From NCBI GenBank assembly GCA_017506865.1, contig JAFCMP010000131.1, forward strand, positions 62,001-126,000: DNA of 64,000 nucleotides, in the 5' to 3' direction. Shown here one piece after another: positions 24,101-36,100 of the stretch. This DNA comes from Tribonema minus. Lineage: Eukaryota > Sar > Xanthophyceae > Tribonematales > Tribonemataceae. The translations under genes and the position numbers were made by a program. Positions within the stretch are counted from its first letter, which is position 1. Each line of letters opens with the position of its first letter. The notes below the pieces were generated by a model. It worked only from the letters and a program-made list of their open reading frames with translations, had not been told where the DNA came from and searched no databases.

Positions 24101-27100
24101 GATTTCTGTATGCAACATGTCCGTTCAGACAGCAGAACTTTTGACACAGCGCAGCAAAAAAGTTTGTGCGCTCATTTTACGGACGGAAAGCAGGGGAGCC
24201 AAGAGGCAGAGCTGTGAGAGCTCGCTTTGTGGTCATTGCACTTCAACCAGGGCTTTGTGCGATGACTGCTTTCACAGGGGTGCCTGGGCGCCTTCATTAC
24301 GTGCCTGTTGCGAATGTGCTAATAAATACTCGTTCATCACAACCTCAAAGGTATGATCTATCGTGGTGTAAACTGATACCTGTTCCTACGCCAGTGACCA
24401 GGTGGGGCAACGTGCTGCTTTGACGCAGAACGAAGTGTTGAGTACTAAGTACATGTGTATGTACACGTACGTGCGTGGGAGCACAGCGCTAACACTGAAG
24501 GCCTGAAGCTGTGCTGGAAAACAAAATTATTCTTAGGAAAACTACAGTTATTGGTGGTGACGCCGCTCCATGAACTTTTCAACTTCACCATCTGCAGTAC
24601 CGTGGGGGAGCCCTGCACAAACTGCCGCAACACGTGTGCACCTGCACCTGCAGCTCACGCGGCGCTTCTGACTTTGTCATCCATTGCACCACCTAAGTGT
24701 CCACAAGCAGCCCGTCTCAATTTGCCACATCTCAGCCGTCGGCGCGTCGCCTCTCAAATGCAGTCATCATCCAGGCGCATTTTACTTTTTGTGGGGTATG
24801 TACGTATCTTGATTGCTACCCCCCCCCCCCCCCCCCCCCCCCCCAGGTCCGCAAGCCCGTGCACCCCATGGTGCAGACGTACCTGCGCCTGACGCCGGGC
24901 GCGGAGTACGACAAGGAGAAGCGCAAGTGGAAGTTCCCGCTGGCGAGCCACGATCGGTGAGCGCGCGCGCACACACATGCATACTCTGACCTCCTCTGAG
25001 TTCTCTTGATTCGTGATTTTGATTTAACGTGCACACTTTAGAGCGTGCTGTACCACAGGCATTGGGAATCCGCTGGCCAGCCACGTCCGGTGAGCGCGCG
25101 GCGCATATACATATACGTATCCTGGCACCTCCTCTGCGGTCTCTTGGTTCATGATTTAATTCGCAAACTTCAGAACGTCCTGTACCACAGGCATTGCGAA
25201 TCCACTGGCGAGCCACGACCGGTGAGCGCGCGGCGCATACGTATGCATACCCTAGCACTTCCTCCTCCGATCTCTCTCGCGATCTGCAACACTGTCAATT
25301 TTTATGTTCATGGGATACCAGTATGCACCATAGCTGCGCAGTTCAATGCCTGGATACGCAAGGTTTGTGTGTTGGCGATGCGGCCTAGCTGAGCGTATAC
25401 ATGCATGCCCTAGCGTCCCTGCAATCGCACATGATTTCGCAATCTGATGTTCCTCTCCCGCATGTGCGGCGATACCGATGGGTGTTGCAAGACCACTTGG
25501 TCAATGCGTGCATGCGCACGGTTGATGCGCTGGCGATATGGTCTTGCTGCGCAGCGGCAGCAGCGCGCGTGCGCGATCGCGCCTTCCAGTGTACTACAAC
25601 TTCAAGTTTCGATCTCGTTACGATGCTCAGCGCACGACGGGCAGCCTTGGCGCGTGCTCACTCTTTTCGCATCCATCTTGTGAGCTTCCACACAGCAGGT
25701 CCTGTGCCGGGTGGTGCTGTCGCGAGCGTTGCTCGTGCTTGTTTGTGATGAACATGTGCGGGCAGCCTTGATCGACACGCACGGTTTGACATGAGGCAAA
25801 GTCCTTCTCAAACGGTCGGCGCCATCGCTCGGCAAGTGAGCCAGAACAGACAGCCACTGCTGTTTTGCCACGGGCTGCCGCCGCCTTAGCCGCTGCTGCT
25901 ACTGCCCCCCCCCCCGCCGCTTTTGCTGGGGTTGGGTGAGTCAGGCCGAACTCACAGCGGGGCACGATCAGGGTTACGTTCGACAATCCGGCTGCTGCTG
26001 CCACTGCTGTTGCTGCCGCTGCTGCTGGCACTACCGCCGCTCCACCGCGCTTCGTGTGCACACGCCGATGCGCCTGCGACGCCGCAGCGCATGCTGTTGC
26101 TGCTGCCGCCGCCGCCGCCGCACACGCTGCTGCTGCTGCCAAGTCATTGCTGCACGTACGTTTTTGCGCCTGCGGCACATGCACCCTGCCCTTCACTGCG
26201 CCTCCTACTTCATACGCCGCCGCGTTGCGTTTTGCCCTCGTCTGCCTCTGCCTTCGACGTACTTCAGGCTGGCCACCGGCCTTTCAAATCACGTCAAAGT
26301 CATCGGCATTCCGCGGCCTGCCATGGGCGCCGCGATGATTGCCAGCTCTGCCGCAGCTGCCAAGGTGAGCACGTCGTGCTGCCGGGCAGTCCGGGGGGGT
26401 GTGCAGGGGGGGGTTGCGTCAGGGCCAACATCGTGGTTGATTAATAACAAAGGGCGTCACCCCCCCGATTATTTCGAGGCGTGCTGCAGCTGCCAAGGTG
26501 AGCACGGGCATTGGGCGTGGGGGGTGGGGGGGGGGGGTAATGTCAGTGCCAATGTCATGGACGATTCTTAGCGAATCGCGTCACACCCCCGGCCCTTTGG
26601 AGTCCAAGCTGCACTCACCCGTGCCCCAACTTCAGACACACCGGGAGGCAGGCTTGCTTGCGTGGGCGTGTCCGCGGTCACCCTGCAGCCCTAACCCTAG
26701 GTAGGCCCGCCACGCGATGCTTACAGTGCGGGCATGCAGTTCACAGCCCTGAGCGGGTGAGTCATCACGGAAGTCTGAGTCACTGGCTCCAACACTCGCA
26801 ACTGCTTGCGCGGGCACATCTGTGCCCCCTCTCCAAACAGCGCACAGAGCTGGCGTGCAGCACAGTCTCTGTGATCGCAAAACCTCGAATCTGATGCCGC
26901 TTGAAGCGCGTTCGGCCGTCGCGCTGCACCATCGCGCGCACGGCCGTGCGCGAGTTGAGCTTGAAGTGCATTGTGTGGCGCACCGATGTCAGGCCGCGGA
27001 GCAGGGCGACGACGCCGAAGATGTCAAGGTGCTGGAGGGCAAGGTATCCGAGCAGCTTCTCAAGCGCGCAGCGCAGTCGATCGGACCACAAAACCTTGGA

Positions 27101-30100
27101 AATGATGCTTCTTGAAGCATGTTTGGACAGGACGCTGCGCCATGTCCATCGTGCACAGTCACGCATAGGCTCATCTTGGAGTATGCTGTGACGCACCGCT
27201 CGCTGCCAGGCCGCGGGGCAGGGCGACGACGCGGGGGATGCCAAGGTGCTGGAGGGCAAGGTGCCTGAGCAGCTTCTCAAGGCCCTGGCGCCGTTTCAAC
27301 GGGAGGGGGTCAGGTGAGTCCGCTGCTGCCGCAGCTGCCGCGCGCTGCGCTGGGCGCGCGCAGCAACAGAGTAGAATCTGTACGTCCTCTGCACCACAGT
27401 ACAGGCCGTGGGGGCGCGCTCCGCAAGCGCAGATGGCGCGTGCACGCGCGCCACGCTGCAAGTGACGCTAGTGCGCCCTCGTGTGTGCCAGGCCTGCTGC
27501 GCCCCGCCAACGCCGCGCACTGCGGTGGTGGCCATCAGTTTTGGCAGCGCCGAGGCGTGCGGCGCTCAAAGCAACTTGCTCGGCGCTCGGCCGCACAACA
27601 GTTTTTTGTTTTTGTTTTCGCGTTGCCCGCAGTCCGCGCAACTCACGCCGGCGCTGTTGCTCCCCGCGCGCCGTGCAGCTTCGTGCTCAGCAAGGGCGGC
27701 CGCGCGATGATAGGCGACGAGATGGGCCTGGGCAAGACCATACAGGTGACTCTCCCGCTTCACAATGCGGCAAATTTGGAAGAGTACTCGCCAGTTGACG
27801 TAGAAGTATACGCTTATGTTTTGTAAAGAGAAGTATCACGTGTTTTTCTTGCAAACTGACCAATGAAACGGATGGTCGTTATGATGAAATTTTGACCTAA
27901 TGCTGGGCAAGACCATACAGGTGACTCTCCCATTTTCGTCGGCCAATTGAGGGCGCTCGCCAGATGATGCAACGCACTCGGACAAGCAGCCCTCCACGAG
28001 GTTGCTTATCATCCATCACCTAAGACACAAGGAATCATAATACCTGCATGCGTAATCCAGAAGAACGTCATGCACCTTGAAGTTTCCAGAAACGAAGTTG
28101 ATGCAACTCGGGCCTGGGCAGACCATACAGGTTACTCCCTTGTCCTTGTTCAGAATACTGATGCTGAACGCTCACAAAACGCCGCATGTGATGATGCGCG
28201 TAATAGTAGCACATCGCCTTTTTCAGCTTCAGTGAGAGCGAACATTGCTTTATGCATGTGCTCCAGCCCGCTGCGTGCGTCTGACCTCGGCGCATGCTAG
28301 GCGATTGCGTGCGCGGCGGCGTACCGCGAGGACCGACCACTTCTCAAAGCTCTTGAAAAGTAGGCGTGAGAAGGAGGCGTACACGATCCCTCACACAAGG
28401 CGCATCGAGCCATCATGAACCTTGATTCTCAGACTGCTGCATGCCGTATCCTTTTACCTCGCACGCCAGGCGATAGCGTGCGCGGCGGGCGTACCGCGAG
28501 GACTGGCCGCTGCTCATCATCGTGTGCGCTTGTTGCACTTGTTGCACAATGTATTCGTCCTGACACAAGTCGTATTGAGACATCACGGACCATGATCCAC
28601 GCAGTAATTCCTGCATGTACTCCCTCCCTGCGCGCACCCGGCGATCGCATGCGCGGCGGCGTACCGCGAGGACTGGCCGCTGCTCATCATCGTGTGCGCC
28701 TCTGAACAATGTAGTTGTCTTGATATGAGGCGGATCGAGCCATGACAGCACAAACCATGATTCACTTCATCCTGCATGCACGTGCTTACTCCCGGCTTTT
28801 GCCAGGCGATAGCGTGCGCGGCGGCGTACCGTGAGGACTGGCCGCTGCTCATCATCACGCCCTCCACCGCGCGCTTCCACTGGGAGCATGAGCTGCGCCA
28901 CTGGCTGGGCGAGGACCAGATCAAGGCGCAGGATGTGAGAATGCGGCTGGCACACAAACCCTAACCCTCATTCTGAATTTAAATTCTGATTGTTTATGCA
29001 GAATGTGAGAACGCGGCTGGCACGCCCAAACCCTAACCCTGAACCTCATCTCAACTCTAACTCTGAACGTAAACCCTGATTTTTAGTGCAGGATGTGAGA
29101 ATGCGGCTGGCGCGCCCAAACCCTAACCCTACCGTAAACCCCAAACCTATCTGTGAGGGCGTCCTCTGACTCCAAAGACGCATGGTGGCTGTACCCTGTC
29201 CGTTTCAGCGCTGTGTACGGGTTGCAAATCGCCGCATAGGACATGCCCTGCCCCCTGACTTCCCTCTGGTTGTAACTCCGGCTCACGCTGCGCGTTGCCT
29301 GTCGTGTGCGCTGCAACGTGGTGACGATGGGAGCAGCAGCAACAGCGCTCATCGATGTGGACCAGCACGCGTCCACTGTCGGCAAGCAATGTGTATGATG
29401 ACGTGTTCTTGTGGACTTGAAGTGGGTCGTCCCCGCACTAGCGCCCTGACGCATGCGTCACTGCGAAGTGTCATGCTGGCCGCCGGCATGGTAGACTCCA
29501 AAGGTCACTGTCTCGCAGCTGCGTCATGTGCAAGGCTCGCCTCATCGTACGGCGAGCACTGCTTGCGGCGTACGCGAGGCGTCTGCTCTGCTGCGTGCGC
29601 GCAGCATTGCGCGCTGCGCGCTGAACGGCCGCAGTGGCGCAGTGCGCGTATCCGCACCCAGTGCAACAGCGGCACGTCACCGCCGCTGTGTACGCCGCCA
29701 CGTCAGCAAGCTGTTTCCTTGTAGTGAGCGTAGGTTGTTTGCGATGCAAGCCCGATAACCCCAACCCTAACCCTGACCCTTCCGGTGTGCACGGTGCGTG
29801 CGGGGGCTCAAATGTGTCTCGGCAGTGTCGAGCCGCAGCTGCCGCCGTTTTAGGTTTTTGCGCACCTCTGTGAGCTTATGAGCGCACCCTTCTGACACAT
29901 CGTGTATTCGCTGACTGTTCCATCTACATGTGTAGATGTAAGAGTATGATGCTTTGGAGAGTACAGCATATTGCCACACGGTCGACTGTCCATTACCCAT
30001 CACAACCCACACTGGCTTTGCCCGCTTCCAAACGCTTCGCTTCTACTCATTCATGTTCAGAATCGCGTATTGACTCGGCGCATCCTGTTTTTCCGGTCGG

Positions 30101-33100
30101 TGCCTGCGCAGATCTACGTGGCGTGCAATGCCAAGACGAAGATCCCCAAGGCCGCCAGCGTCGTCATTACGTCATATGACCTCGTCAACAGGATGAAGGT
30201 GCGCTCCGACCCCGCACGCACGCTCGAGCCCCCTGTGTTGTCATCGTGTGGACCTGCGCCCAGATGCTGTCATGGTCAGCATTTGACGCGGCCCATGGAA
30301 AGCAGCGCGGGCATGGCGCGTGTCCTCACGGCCTGGCCTTTACCCAGATGCATTCACGGGTAACGTAGGCTCGTTCAGGCGGCCTGCGAGACAGCGGTGG
30401 CGTCGCACGATGGTGTTGAATAGCACTCGAATTGCGGCCATGGCCTTCGTTCGGGTGGCTCATAGTACGCAGCGTTGGCATTGCGTGTATCGTCACGTCT
30501 AGGCCTTTAACCCCATGCATTTGCGGATAACGTAGGCTTGTTTAGGCGGCCTGCGAGACAGCGCTGGCATCGCACAATGGTGTTGGACAGTACTCGAATT
30601 GCGGCCATGGCCTGCGTTCGAGTGGCTCATAGTACGCAGCGTTGGCATTGCGTGTACCGTCACGTCTGGGCCTTTAACCCCATGCACTCGCGGATAACGT
30701 AGGCTTGTTTAGGCGGCCTGCGAGACAGCGCTGGCATCGCACAATGATGTTGGGTAGTACTGGGAGTACAACAGCGGCGCAGTGAGATGTGTAGACAGGA
30801 CTGAGCTGGCAGCTGCACGTGACGCGCAAAGTAGGTTGCTGCAGTTTGGGTGGGGGGCAGGAAGTGCGGTCGGGGATATGCACCCCAGCCACCTGACGTG
30901 CTGTTCCCAGCCTTCGCAGCGTAGCTCCCATGCATGAGATCTGTCTGGGACCGTCACTTGCACTCAATGGCCTCTTGAACCAAGCACAGAACGCTGCCAT
31001 TCTCACCTTCGCCCCGACCCTTGTGACATGCGTGTGGCGGTCACTGAATGCGCTGCAGCCTCCCTACATACCTTGAAAATGCCATAGAAGTATTTCACTG
31101 CTCTCCTCGACATGTGTGCAAGCTAATCGTGCGCTGCTGCTGCTGCTGAGCGTTGCTGCCGCAGGACTCGTTCGCGGACAAGAAGTTTGGCGTGGTCATC
31201 GCCGACGAGAGCCACTACCTCAAGGTAAGCCATGGGGGCAGGCGCTGCGGCCGTGAGCTGCACTTCCGGTCCGTCAGATACTTGAAGTATCGTTCCAGCA
31301 AACGCTGTGCAAGTATTCTGTCGGACGTGCCAGTGTGCGTGTACGCGCCAATCCGCAACTGCCGCAGTACAGTAGTGCTTCAAAGTATGCTATCGGACTT
31401 GACAGTGCGCGTGTACACGAGTGCCACTATCTCAAGGTGAGCGATGGGGGCCGACACCGCGGCTGTGAGCTGCATTTCCGGTCTCTCAATTGGGGACCAG
31501 GTGTAGAATGGGTACATGCTTGCTGCAAGACCCCGATGACAAAAATCACAACTCGCGCTGATAAGCAGCCGTCGGGTGTTTGGCACAGCTGCAGCAGAGG
31601 TGATAGCCGGCGGGCAAGTTTGAAAGCAGACTGCGTCGCGGCACAGGAGCAGCAGGGTGAAGTTCAGCAACGTCGTGCAAGTACACTGTCGGACGTGCCA
31701 GTGCGCTGTACACGCCAATTCAAGCTGCTGCAGTAGTACTTCAAAAAAAAATACTTTGTCGGACGTGCCAGTGTGCCCTTTATGTGCCAATCCCCGCTGC
31801 CGCAGTAGTGCTTCACAGTGAGTAGGTCTTGTCGATGGCGCTCGTCGACGGCACTTGAAGTTGATACAGTCGCTGAGCGCTGCTGCTCGTGCACATGCAC
31901 AGGGGCATCATCGCGTCATCACGGGCGCATGGGCCCCGTAAATTGCGCGCAGTCACGTCCGCAGCATCACGAGTGTCGCTGCCAGCAGCTTTGTGCATGC
32001 CCGCTGAACGCATGGACAGCGCCCCCGAAGACGTGCTGCCAATGACCGAAATTTACGCTGCTGCCGCATTTTGTCCAAATATCTCTGAGAGCTCGCACAA
32101 GGCAATCACTGCTAGGCAACTGCTGCAAGCAGTAGTGCTGCATCAGCTTGGTGACGCGAAGCCATCCGATGAGCGCAATGAATTCATGCTTAGAGTAAAG
32201 GGTATGGCCCTACGTAAGCGGAATGCTAATGCTGAGCCATGTTGCAGCACCAGCATCGAGGCCTGCAAGAAAACAGTGTCACTCAGCGCGGCTGCTGCTC
32301 AATCGTGCAAGTAGCCAACCGCCTCCACGGCGCGCACCAACGCCCTGCGGCTGCTTGTCAAGGAGTTGCAGCACGCGACGTTCCTCCAAAACTGCACCAG
32401 CTATCTTGTACTTTCAACATGCATTTCGCCGGTGACTCTCTGAAGTCAGCGCTGTCGCCGCGCGCTGCGCGAACGCGAGTTTCCACAGTGATGCTGAGCG
32501 CTGCTGCTTGTGCGCGCGCCGCAGAACGCGTCAACGGCGCGCACCAAGGCGCTGCGGGCGCTGGTCAAGGAGGCACAGCGCCCTCCTTCCCCTAAAACTG
32601 CACCGACTATCACCATCTTGTAGTTTGGAAAGTGCATTTTGTCGGCAACTCTCCGACATAGACGCCGCCACCGTCTTACTGAGCGCTGCTGCTCATGCGC
32701 GTGCTGCAGAACGCCTCCACAGCGCGCACCAAGGCGCTGCGGCCGCTATTCAAGGAGGCGAAGCGCGCGGTGCTTCCCGAAACTGCAAAGCAATCGCGTA
32801 CTTCCGTTCAAAGTGCATTTCGCCGGTGACCCTGCGAATTTTCACAGTGACGCTGAGCGCTGCTGCTCGTGCGCCTGCCGCAGAACGCGTCCACGGCGCG
32901 CACCAAGGCCCTGAGGCCGCTGGTCAAGGAGGCGAAGCGCGCGGTGCTCCTCAGCGGCACGCCAGCGCTCTCGCGCCCGATGGAGCTCTACACGCAGCTC
33001 AACATGCTGCAGCCCGAGGTACGCTGAGCTGAGCTGCTGCACCATGTTGATAACTGCGCTTTGAGGTGCCGTGCGCCACGCATCGATTGAGGCATTTGTT

Positions 33101-36100
33101 GAGCACTGTGCTGTCACACTTGCGCTCTTGCGCCCCATGGAGCCCTACATGCAGCTCAACATGCTGCAGCCCGAGGTATGCTGAGCCGCGTAGCTGAGAC
33201 AAAAACAGCTGCTGCACTGAGTTGATAAGTGCGCTGTGCGGTGCTGTGCGCCACGCATCGTGTGAAGCAATTGTCGAGCACTGTGCTATCACGCGTGCGC
33301 TGTCGCGCCCGATGGAGCTCTACACGCAGCTCAACATGCTGCAGCCCGAGGCACACAACGTTAAGAGAGGCACGGCATGCTGACTACGGCTGTGCCACTT
33401 ACGCAGTGACTGTGTGGCTACGCAGTGTGCATGTGCCTACTTCTGGAACAGGAGATGTATGGTGCTTCTCTCAAGCTGGTGGAGTCGAACGGCAAATGGC
33501 CTGCTGATCAATCAATCCATGAAAAAGTATAGACTTTCGCTAAAAGTGGACAAAGCAGCGCAGCTGTAGTTGACTCCGCCGTGGCGCTATTGAGCAGCCG
33601 CTGTGCCATGCAAACTGTAGATCCGCATGTGGGGAGCGTTAACTGGGGCGTTTGATGTACAGATGGTCCCAACAGACGCAGAGATCGATAGGGAGCCGTG
33701 CTTGATCGAAATCGAGTGGCATTGCGACTGCGAATCACCTGCTGTGCACCCCGTCGCGCAGGGTTGTCTTTCTTTTCGTCATTGGAAGTGCAGATGGTCG
33801 CAACAGACGCAGAAATCCATTGAGAGCCGTGCTTGATCGCAGGCACTTTGAATGTAAAAATTGTGAATTGCTTCTCTCCGCACTGTTCACGTACCCTATT
33901 ATGCAGGTCTGGAAGGACCAGCACGACTACGGCATACGCTACTGCGCGGCCAAGCGCGGGAGGTTTGGATGGGACTATAGGTATGGATACACTTGCTAGT
34001 GGTAACATGCACATACGTCAAACAAATGCCTTGGGACATTTGATGGTGTAGGTTCATGTACTTTTTATTAATTCTCGCTCAGGGCGCGAAAAAGCCCAGA
34101 TGATTGGCATCTAGCTGTAAGGAATCTACATGTCGTATGACAGTCTGAAAGTGTACATGCCACAAACATCACTGGATATGTTCAAGTAACCACGTTCTGC
34201 AAGTACAGCAACAACAACTTCGAAGTATGGCACACAGTGCCGGCATAATGTAAGTCGCGCGCAGGCACAAAAGCCACAGTACATGTATGCATAACCATTT
34301 TACTACAACGATAGCAATAACTATGGTACACGGCACTGCGCGGCTAAGCGCGGGAGGGGCGGGTGGGACTATAGGTATGGAAAACACTGAGTAGTGTAGA
34401 TTACATGTACACGTCACAAACGTCGCAGTATATGTTTACGTAACCACGTACTGCAAGTACAGTAGGAACTCCTTCCAAGTACTTCGAAGCATGAGATACG
34501 ATGCAGACATACTGCTACCTACTTGGCAGTGTGTAGGTTGCATGCAAGCCTAAAAGGCGCAGCAAATGTACGCACAACCACATTCTGGAATTTCAGTAAC
34601 AATCACGACATACGCTACTGCGCCGCCAAGCGCGGGAGATTCGGATGGGACTATAGGTATAGGAACACTCGGTAGTGTTCATCATATGTGTCACAACCAT
34701 CACAGTACATGATCAGGTAACCACTTACTGCAGGTGTAGTGACACCTAGAAGCATGAACACATGTACTCATAAACTTCAACTCTACAAGCGCGGGATCTG
34801 GATGGGACTGTGGGTAAAGGAACACTATAGAGTAGGTTACATGTACATGTCACAACCTATTACAGCATATGTTCACGCAACCACGTGCTGCAAGTACAGT
34901 AACATGGTACCGGCATACTTGATCATGCAGGTCGCGCGCAGGCACGGAGGCCACAGTTTATCTTCATGTGACCACATACCGCAAGTATAGTCGTAAAATA
35001 TGACAAGGGGAGGACTGCGGCATCTTGCGGTAGCGCGCGGCCAAGCGCTTAATCGTAACCCTCACCCTAAACGCCCACGGTGGGACCACGCGTGCGGGTC
35101 AGGGCTAGGTGACGGAGGTGCACGCTTGCTGCTGTGCGCACAAGTGACGCTCCAACAGTGCTCAACACTTTGTCTCCACGTCACGGTCACGCTCGCTGCG
35201 ATGCTGGCACTGACATTGCGTCATCCTATGCTGGTGATGCACTCATCCTTGACAGTGGGTGGAGCAACCTGCCGGAGCTGCACGCGCTGCTGCGTGCGGC
35301 GGTGACGCTCCAACAGTGATGCTCAGTACGTATGTTCTTTCAAATGACGAGCTGTGAATCATTCTTCGAAGTGTGTGTGATGCTCGTACTGAAGTTCCGT
35401 CGTCCTATGCTCCTCTTCTTTGTTGACAGTGGGTCGAGCAATCTGCCTGAGCTGCACGCGCTGCTTGCGCGCGATGGTGACGCTCCAAGAGTGATGCTCA
35501 ACATTTTGCTCCTCAAGTCACGCTCTTTGCGATGCGTGTACTGAAACTCCTTCATCGGACACTTATGATGCATTCTTCGTCGACAGTGGGTCAAGCAATC
35601 TGCCGGAGCTGCACGCGCTGCTGCGCGCGACGGTGATGATACGGCGGCTCAAGAAGGACATTCTCAGCAACCTGCCCCCCAAGCAGCGCACGCTCGTGGA
35701 GGTGACGGTGGAGGAGGGACCCGCGCTGGAGAGCATGAAGTGAGTCCGCCCAGTCCGAGTGGAGTCGTTTGTGGCAGGCACTTGAAGTTCCAGGTAACAC
35801 TTCGATTTCGGGCAGAATCAGGTAACACTTCAATTTTAGGTAACACTTCAATTTCGGGCAGAATCGTCAAGTTCAGGCATAATCTTTTCATTCAGGCAGA
35901 CACTTCAAGTTCAGGCAGAAAAGTCTAGTTCAGGCAGACACTTCAAGTAGCACGCTCGTGGAGCTGACGGAGGAGGAGGGTCCTGCGCTGGAGAGCATGA
36001 AGTGAGTGCCGCCAGACCGTATTAGTGTTCGTATTTGGCAAAAATGTAGAGAAGTTTCACGCTGACACGCTGAAACATCAGGCAGAAACGTCAAGGATGA

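Noticed and set aside
28290-28870. Tandem array as CRISPR or satellite
   Set aside because: Copies contain exon 7 coding sequence and splice acceptors, diverge, and lack the constant repeat and unique spacer design.
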